DNA from: Capsulimonas sp.
GTDB lineage: Bacteria > Armatimonadota > Armatimonadia > Armatimonadales > Capsulimonadaceae
Length of the DNA stretch: 11,744 nucleotides
Direction: 5' to 3'
Assembly (NCBI GenBank): GCA_025963815.1
Contig: JAOQAA010000320.1
Coordinates: 1-11,744, forward strand
In this document: positions 1-7,406 of the stretch, one piece after another
How positions within the stretch are numbered: position 1 is the stretch's first letter
Layout of the letters: each line of letters starts with the position of its first letter
Position numbers and translations under genes: made by a program
The notes under the pieces: generated by a model
What the model saw: only the letters and a program-made list of their open reading frames with translations
Databases searched by the model: none
Told to the model about the DNA's origin: nothing

Positions 1-750
1 TTGGGGACGCCTTTGTTCGATCGCCTGCCGCGCGGCGTGCGTTTGACGGGGGCGGGAGTGATCCTGGCGGACTATGCGCGGCGCTTGTTTGCGCTGGAGG
101 CCGAGGCGGAGGAGGCGCTGGCGGATCTGCGGGGACTGGAGCGCGGAACGCTTGCGGTGGGCGCGAGCATGACGATCGGCAGTTACCTGCTGCCGGAGGT
201 GCTGGCGCGCTTTCACCGGCGCTATCCCGGCGTTGCGCTGAGCCTGGAAATCGCCAACACGGAGGATATCCAGCAGCGTCTTTTGGACGGCGCGCTGGAC
301 CTGGGTCTCACGGAAGGCTTCGCGGAAGAAGCGGATTTGGAGGCGGCGGTGTTTGCCCAGGACGCCATGGTCGTGGTCGCGCCTCCGAATCATCCCATCC
401 GCGCCGAAGGCCCGGTGCTTGCGGAGCGGCTCTGCCGCGAGCCGTTTGTGGTCCGTGAAGAAGGATCGGGAACGCGAGCCGTGATCGCGCGCGCCTTCGC
501 GGAGCGCGGCCTGACGATCCGCCCGGCGATGTCGCTGGGCAACATTGAAGCGATCAAGCGCGCCGTCGCGGCGGGGGTAGGGCTGGCGGTGGTGTCGTCG
601 CTGACCATCGCGCTGGAGCTAGAGACGCACCGCGTGGCGGTCGTCCCCGTCAGCGACTTCGCCTTCACGCGCCCGCTGCACCTTCTCACGCGCCGAGGTC
701 GCCACCAAAGCCGCGCCTCCAAGGCGCTGGTGGCGGAGCTAAGCGCCTAA
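1..750 (+). CDS. LysR-type transcriptional regulator, 3' part (5' end outside window)
   Basis: This is the C-terminal 249 residues of a LysR-family DNA-binding regulator. The first visible residues, LGTPLFDRLPRGVRLTGAG, are the conserved end of the LysR winged helix-turn-helix (family pattern LG..LF.R....LT.AG). The TTG at base 1 is therefore an internal Leu codon, and roughly 45 residues with the recognition helix lie upstream of the window. Residues about 20-45 form the linker helix. From about residue 49 (GTLAVGASMTIGSYLLP) to the end runs the two-lobed periplasmic-binding-protein-like effector domain; the GAS.TIG.YLLP opening resembles the CysL/YeiE/CbbR-like branch. The inducer and target genes cannot be read from the sequence; the usual divergent target would lie upstream, outside the window. 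The TAA stop overlaps the stop of the convergent mgtE. Family assignment is very secure; function within the family is open. Confidence 0.93.
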   Translation: MGTPLFDRLPRGVRLTGAGVILADYARRLFALEAEAEEALADLRGLERGTLAVGASMTIGSYLLPEVLARFHRRYPGVALSLEIANTEDIQQRLLDGALDLGLTEGFAEEADLEAAVFAQDAMVVVAPPNHPIRAEGPVLAERLCREPFVVREEGSGTRAVIARAFAERGLTIRPAMSLGNIEAIKRAVAAGVGLAVVSSLTIALELETHRVAVVPVSDFAFTRPLHLLTRRGRHQSRASKALVAELSA

Positions 751-2123
751 TGCAGCCAGCGCAGCAGGGTAGAGGCGAGGCTGAGGAAGATGGTGATGCC
801 GACGACGTCCTGGAAAGCCGTTTCGAACGGACCGGCGGTAAGGGCAGGGTCGAAGCCGGCGCGTTTGGAAAGCAGCGGCACGACGGTGCCGACTACGCCG
901 GCGATATTGACGGAGGCAAACATGCCCAGAAAGACGACAAAGCCGAAGGACCAGTGGCGGTCCCAAATGCCGCCGATGATCCCGAGAGTGCTCGCGCAGG
1001 CGGCGCCGAGGATGACGGTGGTCGCCATCTGCCGGGTGACGGCCTGACGCCAGTTTTCCAGTTGGACTTGTCCTGAGGAGAGGCCGCGAATAATAATTGC
1101 CGCTGACTGAAGCCCCGTATTGCCGCTGATGGCCGAAATGATCGGCATGAAGGACGCCAGAAGAATAAACTTGGTCAGGGTGGCGTCGAAGGCGTGGATG
1201 ATTACGCCCGCGAACAGCTCGATAAAGAGGGTCGCCATCAGCCAGGGCATACGCAGAAGGGCGATCTGCGCCGGGCTTTTGCGCTCCAGCTCCTCGGCGT
1301 CGGAGCCGACCGAGCGCAGGTAGTCCTCGTCGAATTCTTCGACCAGAACGTCGATGCTGTCGTCGATCGTCACGATGCCCAGCATCAGGCCGGTCTCGTC
1401 GGTTACTGGCAGGGTCAGCATGTCGTAGCGGGAGATCAGGATCGCCGCGTCCTGCTGCTCTTTCTCGGGAGAAATGCTGATCGGGTAAGGCGTCATGAAC
1501 TCGGGGATCGGCTGATCGGGGCCGGCGGTCAGAACGCGGCGGATCGGCGAAACGCCCAGGAGCTTACGGCTTGGGTCGAGCACGTAGATATCATTCACCG
1601 TCTCCAGAGCGTCGGCGTTTTCGCGCAGGTAAGCCAGCACCTGCGTCGCGCTTGTGGAGGGCGAGACCCAGGCAAACTTGTCCGTCATGAGGCGCCCGGC
1701 GGAGTATTCGGGATAGGCGAGGAGGCGGCGCACTTCGGCGGCGTCCTCGGGGGCTCGCTTGCTCAGGTCGGCCAGCAGTGTTTCGGCCTGATCGGGGTTC
1801 GCTTCTGAGATGACTTCGGCGGCGTCATCCATCGGCAGATGGTCCAGCAGCTCGGCCATGCGGCCCGGCGGAGCGTTGCCGGTGAGGAACCGGACGGTTT
1901 CCGAATCGAGTTCATCCAAAACTTCGGCGGCGCGGGGATTGTCGAGCCAGTTGAAGACGGCGAGGGCTTCGGCGTTGGTCATCTCGGACATCGCCTGTAC
2001 GATCTCCGCCGGGTGTCGTCCGGTCAGAGCGGCGGTCATTCGGACATCGCCTCCAGCCCCAAGAGGCTTGCTGAGAGCGGCTTTCAGGATGGCGCTGAGA
2101 TTGCTTCGAGTTTGCTGGGACAT
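747..2123 (-). CDS. mgtE: MgtE-type magnesium channel/transporter with CBS domains
   Basis: A 458-residue inner-membrane Mg2+ channel of the MgtE family, at the usual family length. Order of parts: N-terminal helical MgtE_N domain (about 30-140), two CBS domains (about 145-203 and 207-265; TP-Y-ISISPE and LPVTDETG..LGIVTIDD are typical), a plug helix, then a five-helix membrane domain (about 290-456). Family signatures are present: P327-II-AISGNTGLQSAA-I-RGL (327-347), and FDPAL.AGPF....QD with D439 at the position of the pore Asp of Thermus MgtE (D432). In this family the cytosolic domains sense Mg2+ and close the pore when Mg2+ is high. I chose the ATG at 2123 because GAGGAA precedes it by about 8 bases and the protein then starts at the usual place; the in-frame codon at 2258 lies within the putative promoter. 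Oddity: E434 in GPFET, where hydrophobic residues are usual. It converges with the LysR gene. Confidence 0.95.
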   Translation of the reverse strand: MSQQTRSNLSAILKAALSKPLGAGGDVRMTAALTGRHPAEIVQAMSEMTNAEALAVFNWLDNPRAAEVLDELDSETVRFLTGNAPPGRMAELLDHLPMDDAAEVISEANPDQAETLLADLSKRAPEDAAEVRRLLAYPEYSAGRLMTDKFAWVSPSTSATQVLAYLRENADALETVNDIYVLDPSRKLLGVSPIRRVLTAGPDQPIPEFMTPYPISISPEKEQQDAAILISRYDMLTLPVTDETGLMLGIVTIDDSIDVLVEEFDEDYLRSVGSDAEELERKSPAQIALLRMPWLMATLFIELFAGVIIHAFDATLTKFILLASFMPIISAISGNTGLQSAAIIIRGLSSGQVQLENWRQAVTRQMATTVILGAACASTLGIIGGIWDRHWSFGFVVFLGMFASVNIAGVVGTVVPLLSKRAGFDPALTAGPFETAFQDVVGITIFLSLASTLLRWLH

Positions 2124-2217
2124 GATGTTTTTCCTCGCGGCGAGCGCCAAAACGCGTCGTGAGAATGGCCGAAGAGGCGCGCTGGGAGCAGGCGCGTCAC
2201 GGAGCCGCGTTCGATTT

Positions 2218-2233
2218 CCGCGGCGCGCCGCGG
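2218..2233. repeat. 16-bp perfect palindrome in the mgtE leader
   Basis: CCGCGGCGCGCCGCGG reads identically on both strands. It lies just downstream of the predicted mgtE transcription start and about 95 bases before the start codon. It could be a DNA operator or, in RNA, part of a GC-rich stem. No match to a known Mg2+ riboswitch (M-box, mgtA leader) was recognised by eye. Confidence 0.5.
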
Positions 2234-2246
2234 ACGAAGCCCGAGT

Positions 2247-2255
2247 ATTGTAACA
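2247..2255 (-). promoter_or_regulatory. Putative extended -10 promoter element of mgtE
   Basis: On the minus strand the bases read TGTTACAAT, an extended -10 (TGN plus TACAAT, five of six to TATAAT). No good -35 hexamer lies 16-18 bases further upstream, which fits an extended -10 promoter. Transcription would start near 2240 and give an mgtE leader of about 117 bases. Confidence 0.4.
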
Positions 2256-2318
2256 CAATTTCTCCTCGTTCGCGCCGATGTTCTCCGGCCGGAAAGAGGA
2301 ATTGCGTTGTCGAGGAGC

Positions 2319-4055
2319 TTACAGAGTGAGCCAGCTGGGCAGGGGACGCTCAGCATACTGTTCCAGGGCGATCACGGTGCCGCCGGGACCGGTCAGAAGA
2401 GAGAGACGGTCGATCGTCTCCAGCATCATTTTGAGGCCATGCCCGAGGGTCGCTTTCGTGCTGAATCCTCGCGCAAGGGTGGCTTGTGGAAGATTCTCAA
2501 GCGCGATTCCTGTTCCCTGATCCGTCACGCGTACCTGCACCGCGCCGTCCGCGCCGCGGCCTATCTGGGCCGTTCCCCCTCCGCCGTGGACGATCGCATT
2601 CATTCCCGCCTCGCTCGCCGCCGTCATTAAGTCGTATTGTCGTTCGGAAACGAAGCCGGCCTGCCGCGCCGCGTCCATGGTGGCGGCGCGCAGCTCGCGC
2701 AATCCCTCGGTGACGGTCAGCGCGATCGGCTCGCCGACGGTTTCGATCATGACGGGAAGCTGATCTTCGCCGCCGAGCAGGCACAGTTTTCCTTCGGTGA
2801 CGCTGACCAGTACATCGCGCAGAAGGGTATGCTGGCGTTCGACGGCCGCCTCCAGCGCCGCCTCCGCCTGCTTGCGCTCCGAGATGTCGCGTACAAACGC
2901 CGTGAAGAGAGAGCGCCCAGGCAAATCGATTGGGAGGGCGGTTAGCTCGGCGGCGAACTCGCCGCCATCCCGGCGCAGCGCCGGGACCTCAATGCGTTTG
3001 AACAGAGCAGGCCCTTCGCCGGTCTTGAGATAGTGCGCAATCCCGCGCGCGTGAGCGTCGCGCAGATACTCCGGAATGATGAGAGTTGAGAGGAACTGCC
3101 CAAGAGCTTCGGAGCGGGAATAGCCGAATGTTTTTTCGGCGGCGGGATTCCATTCCAGCACGCGCTCCTCTTCATCGATCGTGATCACGGCGTCGAGGGC
3201 GGCGTCCAGGATCGCTTCCTTTCGCATCTGGGTCTCACGCAAAATCTGTGCGTCTTGAATCCGGCTGGTGACATCCCGGCAGGCGTTGATCGCGCCGATC
3301 AAAACACCGTCTTGATCCAGCAGCGCGGTGATACTGGTTTCCGTGTAAAGAGTGGCGCCGTTCTTGTGGACCAGAGGAATGTCGCCCGACCAGCGTCCAT
3401 TGTGCTGGAGACCGTCGAGGATATCGGCGATCAGTGGGCCGCTGCTCACCGGCTGATGCAGGACATTGGCCGAATTGCCGATGATCTCCTCGCGTGGGTA
3501 TCCGGTCAGGGCGACAAAGGCGTCGTTGACCTGAAGGATGACGCCGTCGAGATCGGTAATGAGGAGGCAATCGGAAGTGTTTTCGAACGCGAGCGCGAGA
3601 TGCCCGGTTTTGGTTTCCGCCGCGACTTGCTCGGTGATGTCGCGGACGACAACCGCGACGCCGATCACGCCCTGGGAGCTGGTCACGGGATAATATGAAA
3701 CAAGGACGTGCCGCCGAGCATCTGTTATTGGGGCAGTGATGGGGGAGCGGCGCTCATCGAGCGTCGCCTCTCCCGCGAGAGCACGCTCAAGGATCGTTTT
3801 GCGCTCCGGCCATTGATCGGGGTGCACGGCGGCGGAGACGTGACGCCCAACGTATGTCTCCATCGCCAGGCCGTTGATCTCGCTGAGGCGGCGATTGACG
3901 CGGACATAACGGAGGTCCATGTCGAGAAACACAAATCCGGCCGAATCATGCGTCAGAATCGTCTCCAGATAATCCAGAGACGCTTCCAATCCGATCCGCT
4001 CGTCGATAGGAAAGACCTTTATTGCCACGTCGTTGTGCCCCACGGTTTCAAACAC
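2319..4055 (-). CDS. Triple-PAS sensor protein with RsbW/RsbT-like GHKL ATPase domain
   Basis: A soluble 578-residue signalling protein with no membrane segment or signal peptide. Three PAS domains are seen: about 25-142 (ending VRDITEQ), 152-264 (GYPREEIIG...RDVTSR) and 280-393 (GYSRSEALG...VRDISERKQ). A short helix follows, then a GHKL ATPase at about 440-567: N-box E482..MNAIVHGG (N486), G1 box D512-QGTGI, and G2 box GHGLKMM (538-544). The N-box wording resembles anti-sigma serine kinases (RsbW, RsbT; HATPase_c_2) more than classical histidine kinases. I see no HisKA/HWE box; LLRDVLVSVTEGK (411-423) has no His where one would be expected. It could be a Ser/Thr switch kinase acting on an anti-anti-sigma partner not in this window, or a divergent His kinase. 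Start: GTG at 4055, with no clear SD; GTG at 4028 (after GGGG) is the alternative. Annotations as plain 'PAS histidine kinase' are likely. Confidence 0.88.
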   Translation of the reverse strand: MFETVGHNDVAIKVFPIDERIGLEASLDYLETILTHDSAGFVFLDMDLRYVRVNRRLSEINGLAMETYVGRHVSAAVHPDQWPERKTILERALAGEATLDERRSPITAPITDARRHVLVSYYPVTSSQGVIGVAVVVRDITEQVAAETKTGHLALAFENTSDCLLITDLDGVILQVNDAFVALTGYPREEIIGNSANVLHQPVSSGPLIADILDGLQHNGRWSGDIPLVHKNGATLYTETSITALLDQDGVLIGAINACRDVTSRIQDAQILRETQMRKEAILDAALDAVITIDEEERVLEWNPAAEKTFGYSRSEALGQFLSTLIIPEYLRDAHARGIAHYLKTGEGPALFKRIEVPALRRDGGEFAAELTALPIDLPGRSLFTAFVRDISERKQAEAALEAAVERQHTLLRDVLVSVTEGKLCLLGGEDQLPVMIETVGEPIALTVTEGLRELRAATMDAARQAGFVSERQYDLMTAASEAGMNAIVHGGGGTAQIGRGADGAVQVRVTDQGTGIALENLPQATLARGFSTKATLGHGLKMMLETIDRLSLLTGPGGTVIALEQYAERPLPSWLTL

Positions 4056-4060
4056 GCCGT

Positions 4061-4076
4061 CGTATCACGCGATACG
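4061..4076. repeat. Inverted repeat CGTATC-N4-GATACG after the -10 box
   Basis: A perfect 6-bp inverted repeat with a 4-base centre lies between the -10 box at 4089-4094 and the GTG start at 4055, around +7 to +22 of the predicted transcript. This position suits a repressor site or a short 5' hairpin. No regulator can be named. Confidence 0.45.
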
Positions 4077-4088
4077 CGGTTTGAGAGT

Positions 4089-4094
4089 ATTATA
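4089..4094 (-). promoter_or_regulatory. Putative -10 box for the triple-PAS sensor gene
   Basis: On the minus strand this is a perfect TATAAT about 35 bases before the GTG start at 4055. The -35 is poor (TTCCCT at 18-bp spacing), so an activator may be needed. The element sits in an AT-rich 132-bp gap after the GGDEF gene, suggesting the two sensor genes are at least partly independently transcribed. Confidence 0.45.
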
Positions 4095-4187
4095 ACCGAA
4101 GACTGGCTTGCAAGGGAAATCTTTGCGTCAAAAGCAAATTTTAACGCCATGAAGGCTTGTTTTGTATCTAATCGCGATAAGACAAAC

Positions 4188-6230
4188 TTATTCTGAGTAA
4201 TTCGTCACACGATTTCTCCCACCCGATTTGGATCGATACAGAGCCTTGTCGGCCTGATCGATCAGATTGCACTCCTCACTGCTCTTTTCACCGAGGGAAG
4301 CGACGCCGACACTGACCGTCACCAACCGCTTGCTCCAAGCGGCCTGCTGAAACGCCTGACGTACGCGCTCGGCGATGCAGACTGCTCCGGCGGCGTCGGT
4401 CTGCGGGAGAAGCACAACGAACTCTTCCCCGCCGTACCGCGCCACCATATCGGTCTCCCGAACATTCGTCAGCAGGAGCTTTGCGGACTGGCGCAGGACT
4501 TCGTCGCCTTCCGGATGCCCGAAGGTGTCGTTGAACTGCTTGAAATGGTCCACATCAAGCATGACGACCGAGAGCGGCTGATGGTGGCGCACCGCCAGAT
4601 CCATCTCCAGAGAAAGCCGCTCCTGGAAGGCGCGATGGTTCTTCAGGCCGGTCAAACCGTCCGTCGTCGCTAGCAGCGAGAGGGCGACGTTTGCTTCTTC
4701 CAGCTGCGCCTTCTGGTATTCAAGAACGATCGCGTAGTCCTTAATCTGCTGCTCGGCCCGCTTTTGTTCGGTCAGGTCATGCCAGTTTACCAGCATCACG
4801 GGGCGCTCACGCAAGGTGACTGGAGTCAGCGTCACCTCCACGGGAAATTCTTCGCCGTTTCGTCGTTTGTGTGTCCATTCGAAGCGATGGCGCTTGCTCG
4901 CCCAGGCGATTTGGTCGATTTCGATCCTTTTCTCCGCCGAGCGGCGTCCGTCCGGCTGGAACTCCGGAGACATCAGCGCAGGATGAGAAGAAAGCATTTC
5001 TGCCTTGTCCGCGCAGCGAAACATGGCGACCGCAGCCTCGTTGCAGTCGATCAGCCCCGATTTGTCCCAGAACAGATGGCCGTCGCAGGAATTCTCGAAC
5101 AGCACGCGGGAGCGCTCCTCCGAGAGCATCCGTTCGGTGACATCCGTCACCGTGCCCGTCAGTCGAACGATCTTTCCGTCTGGACCCGCGATGGCGGCGC
5201 CGGCGGCGTGGCGCCATTCCAGAGGGCCTTGCGCGGGCGCCAGCCGGAGATCGACGGCGAACACAATTCCCTGCACGATCGCCTGGGTCGACAGCGCGTC
5301 CAGCTTGATGGCGTCTTCTGGGTGGTAATGTGCGAGCATGCCCGGGTAATCAGGTTCTCCCTGCGCGGGGTCGACGCCCATCAGGCGGAACATTTCGCTG
5401 GACCACGTAATATCGCCGGTCGCAAGATCATAATCCCAGCTCCCCATTTTCGCGACGCGCTGCGCCTCGATCAGCTTGGCTTCGCTCCGCCGCAGCGCAT
5501 TCTCGGTTTCCTTGCGAATGGTGATATCCTGGACCGCAGTCACACGGGCCAACTCGCCGCGCCATGGGATCTGGCGTCCACGCAGCTCGGCGCAGAATGT
5601 CGATCCGTCCTTACGCTGACAAAGCGCCTCATAGGCGCCTTCTTCTCCGTTCCCATTTTTTTGCGCGACCAGCGCCCCGCATTCGGGCGCGGCGAAGTCG
5701 ATGGCGCTTTTGCCAATGATTTCATGCAGGCTGTCATAACCAAAGAGGGTGACAAACGCGGCGTTGGCGTCCACGATTAGCCCCTTTCGGCTGACGGCGA
5801 TGCCTTCAAACGAGGCGTCGCTGAGGCTTTTCAGACGCTCCTCGCTTTCCGCGAGCGCTTCCTTGGCGCGCCTTTTTTCGGTGATGTCACGGCAGACCGC
5901 GCAGATCCCGGTAGGCTTTCCGTCGTCGTCATAAATAACGGACAGATTCAGTGAGACGTAGAAGCGCTCGCCGTTTTTGCGCACACGCTCCACTTCCAGG
6001 GCTTCAATGCCTCCGCGCGCGATGACCTCGCTCGCCAGGTCGCCGTGGACTTCGTCGGAGCCCGGCGGGATCAGAATGGCGTGGGACCGCCCGATCATCT
6101 CCTGGGCGCTGTAGCCGTAGAGCTGCTCCGCCGCGGCGTTCCAGCTGGCGATGCCGCGCTGGAGATCGCAGCTGATGATGGCGACGCTGGAGGAGGCGAC
6201 GATGGCTGCTGCGCGCGCTGTTTGATCCAT
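4188..6230 (-). CDS. Diguanylate cyclase with four PAS domains (PAS x4-GGDEF)
   Basis: A soluble 680-residue c-di-GMP synthase (2 GTP to c-di-GMP), sensing through four tandem PAS domains: about 5-118 (GYSAQEMIG...CRDITEKRR), 130-240 (GYDSLHEIIG...VQDITIRK), 250-367 (MGSWDYDLATGDITWS, a PAS_3-like fold, ...TDVTER) and 373-490 (...HDLTEQKR). A coiled linker (490-520) leads to the GGDEF domain (521-676). Key residues: TDGLTGLKNHRAF (523-535), metal Asp in LDVDHFKQFND (558-568), active-site GGEEF (600-604), and the inhibitory I-site RETD (591-594) exactly five residues before GGEEF. Catalysis and product inhibition therefore both look intact. There is no EAL or HD-GYP partner in the window. Start: ATG 6230, preceded by AAAGAGG with 9-base spacing. 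An upstream in-frame TTG/ATG (6323/6314) would add 31 non-PAS residues and has no well-placed SD. Ligands of the PAS domains are unknown. Confidence 0.93.
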   Translation of the reverse strand: MDQTARAAAIVASSSVAIISCDLQRGIASWNAAAEQLYGYSAQEMIGRSHAILIPPGSDEVHGDLASEVIARGGIEALEVERVRKNGERFYVSLNLSVIYDDDGKPTGICAVCRDITEKRRAKEALAESEERLKSLSDASFEGIAVSRKGLIVDANAAFVTLFGYDSLHEIIGKSAIDFAAPECGALVAQKNGNGEEGAYEALCQRKDGSTFCAELRGRQIPWRGELARVTAVQDITIRKETENALRRSEAKLIEAQRVAKMGSWDYDLATGDITWSSEMFRLMGVDPAQGEPDYPGMLAHYHPEDAIKLDALSTQAIVQGIVFAVDLRLAPAQGPLEWRHAAGAAIAGPDGKIVRLTGTVTDVTERMLSEERSRVLFENSCDGHLFWDKSGLIDCNEAAVAMFRCADKAEMLSSHPALMSPEFQPDGRRSAEKRIEIDQIAWASKRHRFEWTHKRRNGEEFPVEVTLTPVTLRERPVMLVNWHDLTEQKRAEQQIKDYAIVLEYQKAQLEEANVALSLLATTDGLTGLKNHRAFQERLSLEMDLAVRHHQPLSVVMLDVDHFKQFNDTFGHPEGDEVLRQSAKLLLTNVRETDMVARYGGEEFVVLLPQTDAAGAVCIAERVRQAFQQAAWSKRLVTVSVGVASLGEKSSEECNLIDQADKALYRSKSGGRNRVTNYSE

Positions 6231-6636
6231 ATGCGGGCGCCTCTTTCTGCGCACCCGATAAAATGGCCGGGGAGGTGGGGTGACCATGACGGCGATATCT
6301 GCGATTGTTTTCATGACCTGCAAGCATACGCCCGGTGAGCGGGCAAAGTTCTCAATACTGATTGGGATCGTGGGAGCCGTCCGCCAAGATTCGCTTGTCG
6401 TGTCTCTTCTCCATAAATTATCGGTTTGGAGTTCTTGTTTCTCCAGCAGGCGAGCGTCGTGTGAAGCTCATTTACGTCTTCTCGCTGCATTCGCCAAGGA
6501 GAAAATCTGTTACCGTTACGAGGTTATTATTCCATGATTGCCTGCTGCGTTTATAATGATCTCTGGCCGGTATCCACGACGACTTCAGTCGCCAAGCGCG
6601 CCGTCTTTTGTTATTATTTGATCTTGTGAGGAACTG
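6231..6636. other. Gene-free 406-bp region between the GGDEF gene and the phosphoesterase
   Basis: No convincing ORF, RNA gene or Rho-independent terminator was found here. The sequence is more AT-rich than its flanks. It should hold the promoter of the GGDEF gene and the end of the ars operon transcript. Visible elements: a GCCCG-N5-CGGGC inverted repeat at 6330-6344 without a T-run, a small CGACT-TC-AGTCG dyad near 6580-6591, and the heptamer CGCCAAG three times (6382-6388, 6492-6498, 6590-6596). No strong sigma70 promoter for the GGDEF gene stood out. Confidence 0.6.
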
Positions 6637-7395
6637 TCAGGCTTCGTCGGGCGGCGTAACATCTCCCGCTGCGCGGAGATAATCCGCGAAGTACTGAGGC
6701 AGGCCCGCCGCGATCAAATGGGAGCACGCCAATTCCACGTTGTACTTCAGGCGGATCTGCTCGACACTCACTTGATCGCCGTCAACGGTCAGAACGCAGT
6801 AGCCCGCGCGTGGATCTCCATCTTTTGGACGACCGACGCTGCCGGTATTGACGAAATGGACGCCGCTAAGCTCGCGGTGGAACGGGACATGGGTGTGGCC
6901 AAAGACGATTACGTTGGCTTGCGCGTCGTCGCGCCCCCCAACGGTGAACTTGCTCAAATAGGAATCTGAACGGGTCTCGAAAAGATACTCCGTCGTCGAG
7001 GACGGAGAGCCGTGACAGAGCAGCACGTCCAAATCTTCCACTTTGAGACGCAGTTGTCGCGGCAGTTCGCGGAGCCAGGACTTGTGCTCGGCGCTCGTAT
7101 GCTCACGGGTCCAGAAGAACGACACGTCGCTCATCTGGATATCGAACGGTTTGACGTAGTTGCAGCCGCAAGTCTCGTTCTCGAAGCCGACGCCCTCGTC
7201 GTAATTCCCCATGATGGTCGGGCAGCCCATGGATTGAATCAAATCCTGAACTTCGTTGGGCTGCGCCGCGTAACCGCCGATATCACCCAGGCAATAGACG
7301 CCGTCGTAATCGCCGTTTCGAATGTGCTCGGCGGCGACTTCCATTGCGGGAAGGTTTGCGTGAATGTCCGAAAATATCGCCAGTCGTTTTGCCAT
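6637..7395 (-). CDS. Calcineurin-like metallophosphoesterase, last gene of the ars operon
   Basis: A 252-residue cytoplasmic protein of the YfcE/MJ0936-like metallophosphoesterase group (Metallophos_2). The dimetal-site motifs are all present in order: SDIHAN (D10, H12), CLGDIGGY (D38), GNYDE (N64, D66), CHGS (H128) and GHTH (H167, H169). The substrate cannot be inferred; members cleave phosphodiesters, phosphomonoesters or nucleotides. The usual GNH[DE] His is Tyr65 here. A Cys pair, ETCGCNY (C76, C78), lies next to the metal site. The start at 7395 is well supported: AAGGGA with 7-base spacing, overlapping the aquaporin stop, only 11 bp away. This suggests translational coupling to the channel and a place in the arsR-arsM-channel operon. 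Its job in arsenic handling is unknown; it could process an arsenic-affected phosphorylated metabolite or signal, but that is speculation. Confidence 0.9.
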   Translation of the reverse strand: MAKRLAIFSDIHANLPAMEVAAEHIRNGDYDGVYCLGDIGGYAAQPNEVQDLIQSMGCPTIMGNYDEGVGFENETCGCNYVKPFDIQMSDVSFFWTREHTSAEHKSWLRELPRQLRLKVEDLDVLLCHGSPSSTTEYLFETRSDSYLSKFTVGGRDDAQANVIVFGHTHVPFHRELSGVHFVNTGSVGRPKDGDPRAGYCVLTVDGDQVSVEQIRLKYNVELACSHLIAAGLPQYFADYLRAAGDVTPPDEA

Positions 7396-7406
7396 AACTC
7401 TGTCCC

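Noticed and set aside
1..3. TTG at base 1 as the true start of the LysR gene
   Set aside because: The residues that follow are the conserved end of the LysR helix-turn-helix, so the real start is upstream of the window.
2124..2258. 45-residue N-terminal extension of MgtE
   Set aside because: The extension is Arg/Ala-rich, has no MgtE similarity, overlaps the likely promoter, and the ATG at 2123 has a good SD.
4021..4150. Small minus-strand ORF starting ATG at 4150
   Set aside because: About 43 codons, it overlaps the triple-PAS gene start in another frame, contains the promoter, and has no SD or recognisable sequence.
4764..5780. Plus-strand open frame of 338 codons
   Set aside because: It is antisense to the PAS3-PAS4 region of the diguanylate cyclase and has no recognisable domain.
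6231..6323. 31-residue N-terminal extension of the diguanylate cyclase
   Set aside because: It would begin at TTG 6323 or ATG 6314 without a properly spaced SD. The residues are not PAS-like, while ATG 6230 has AAAGAGG at good spacing.
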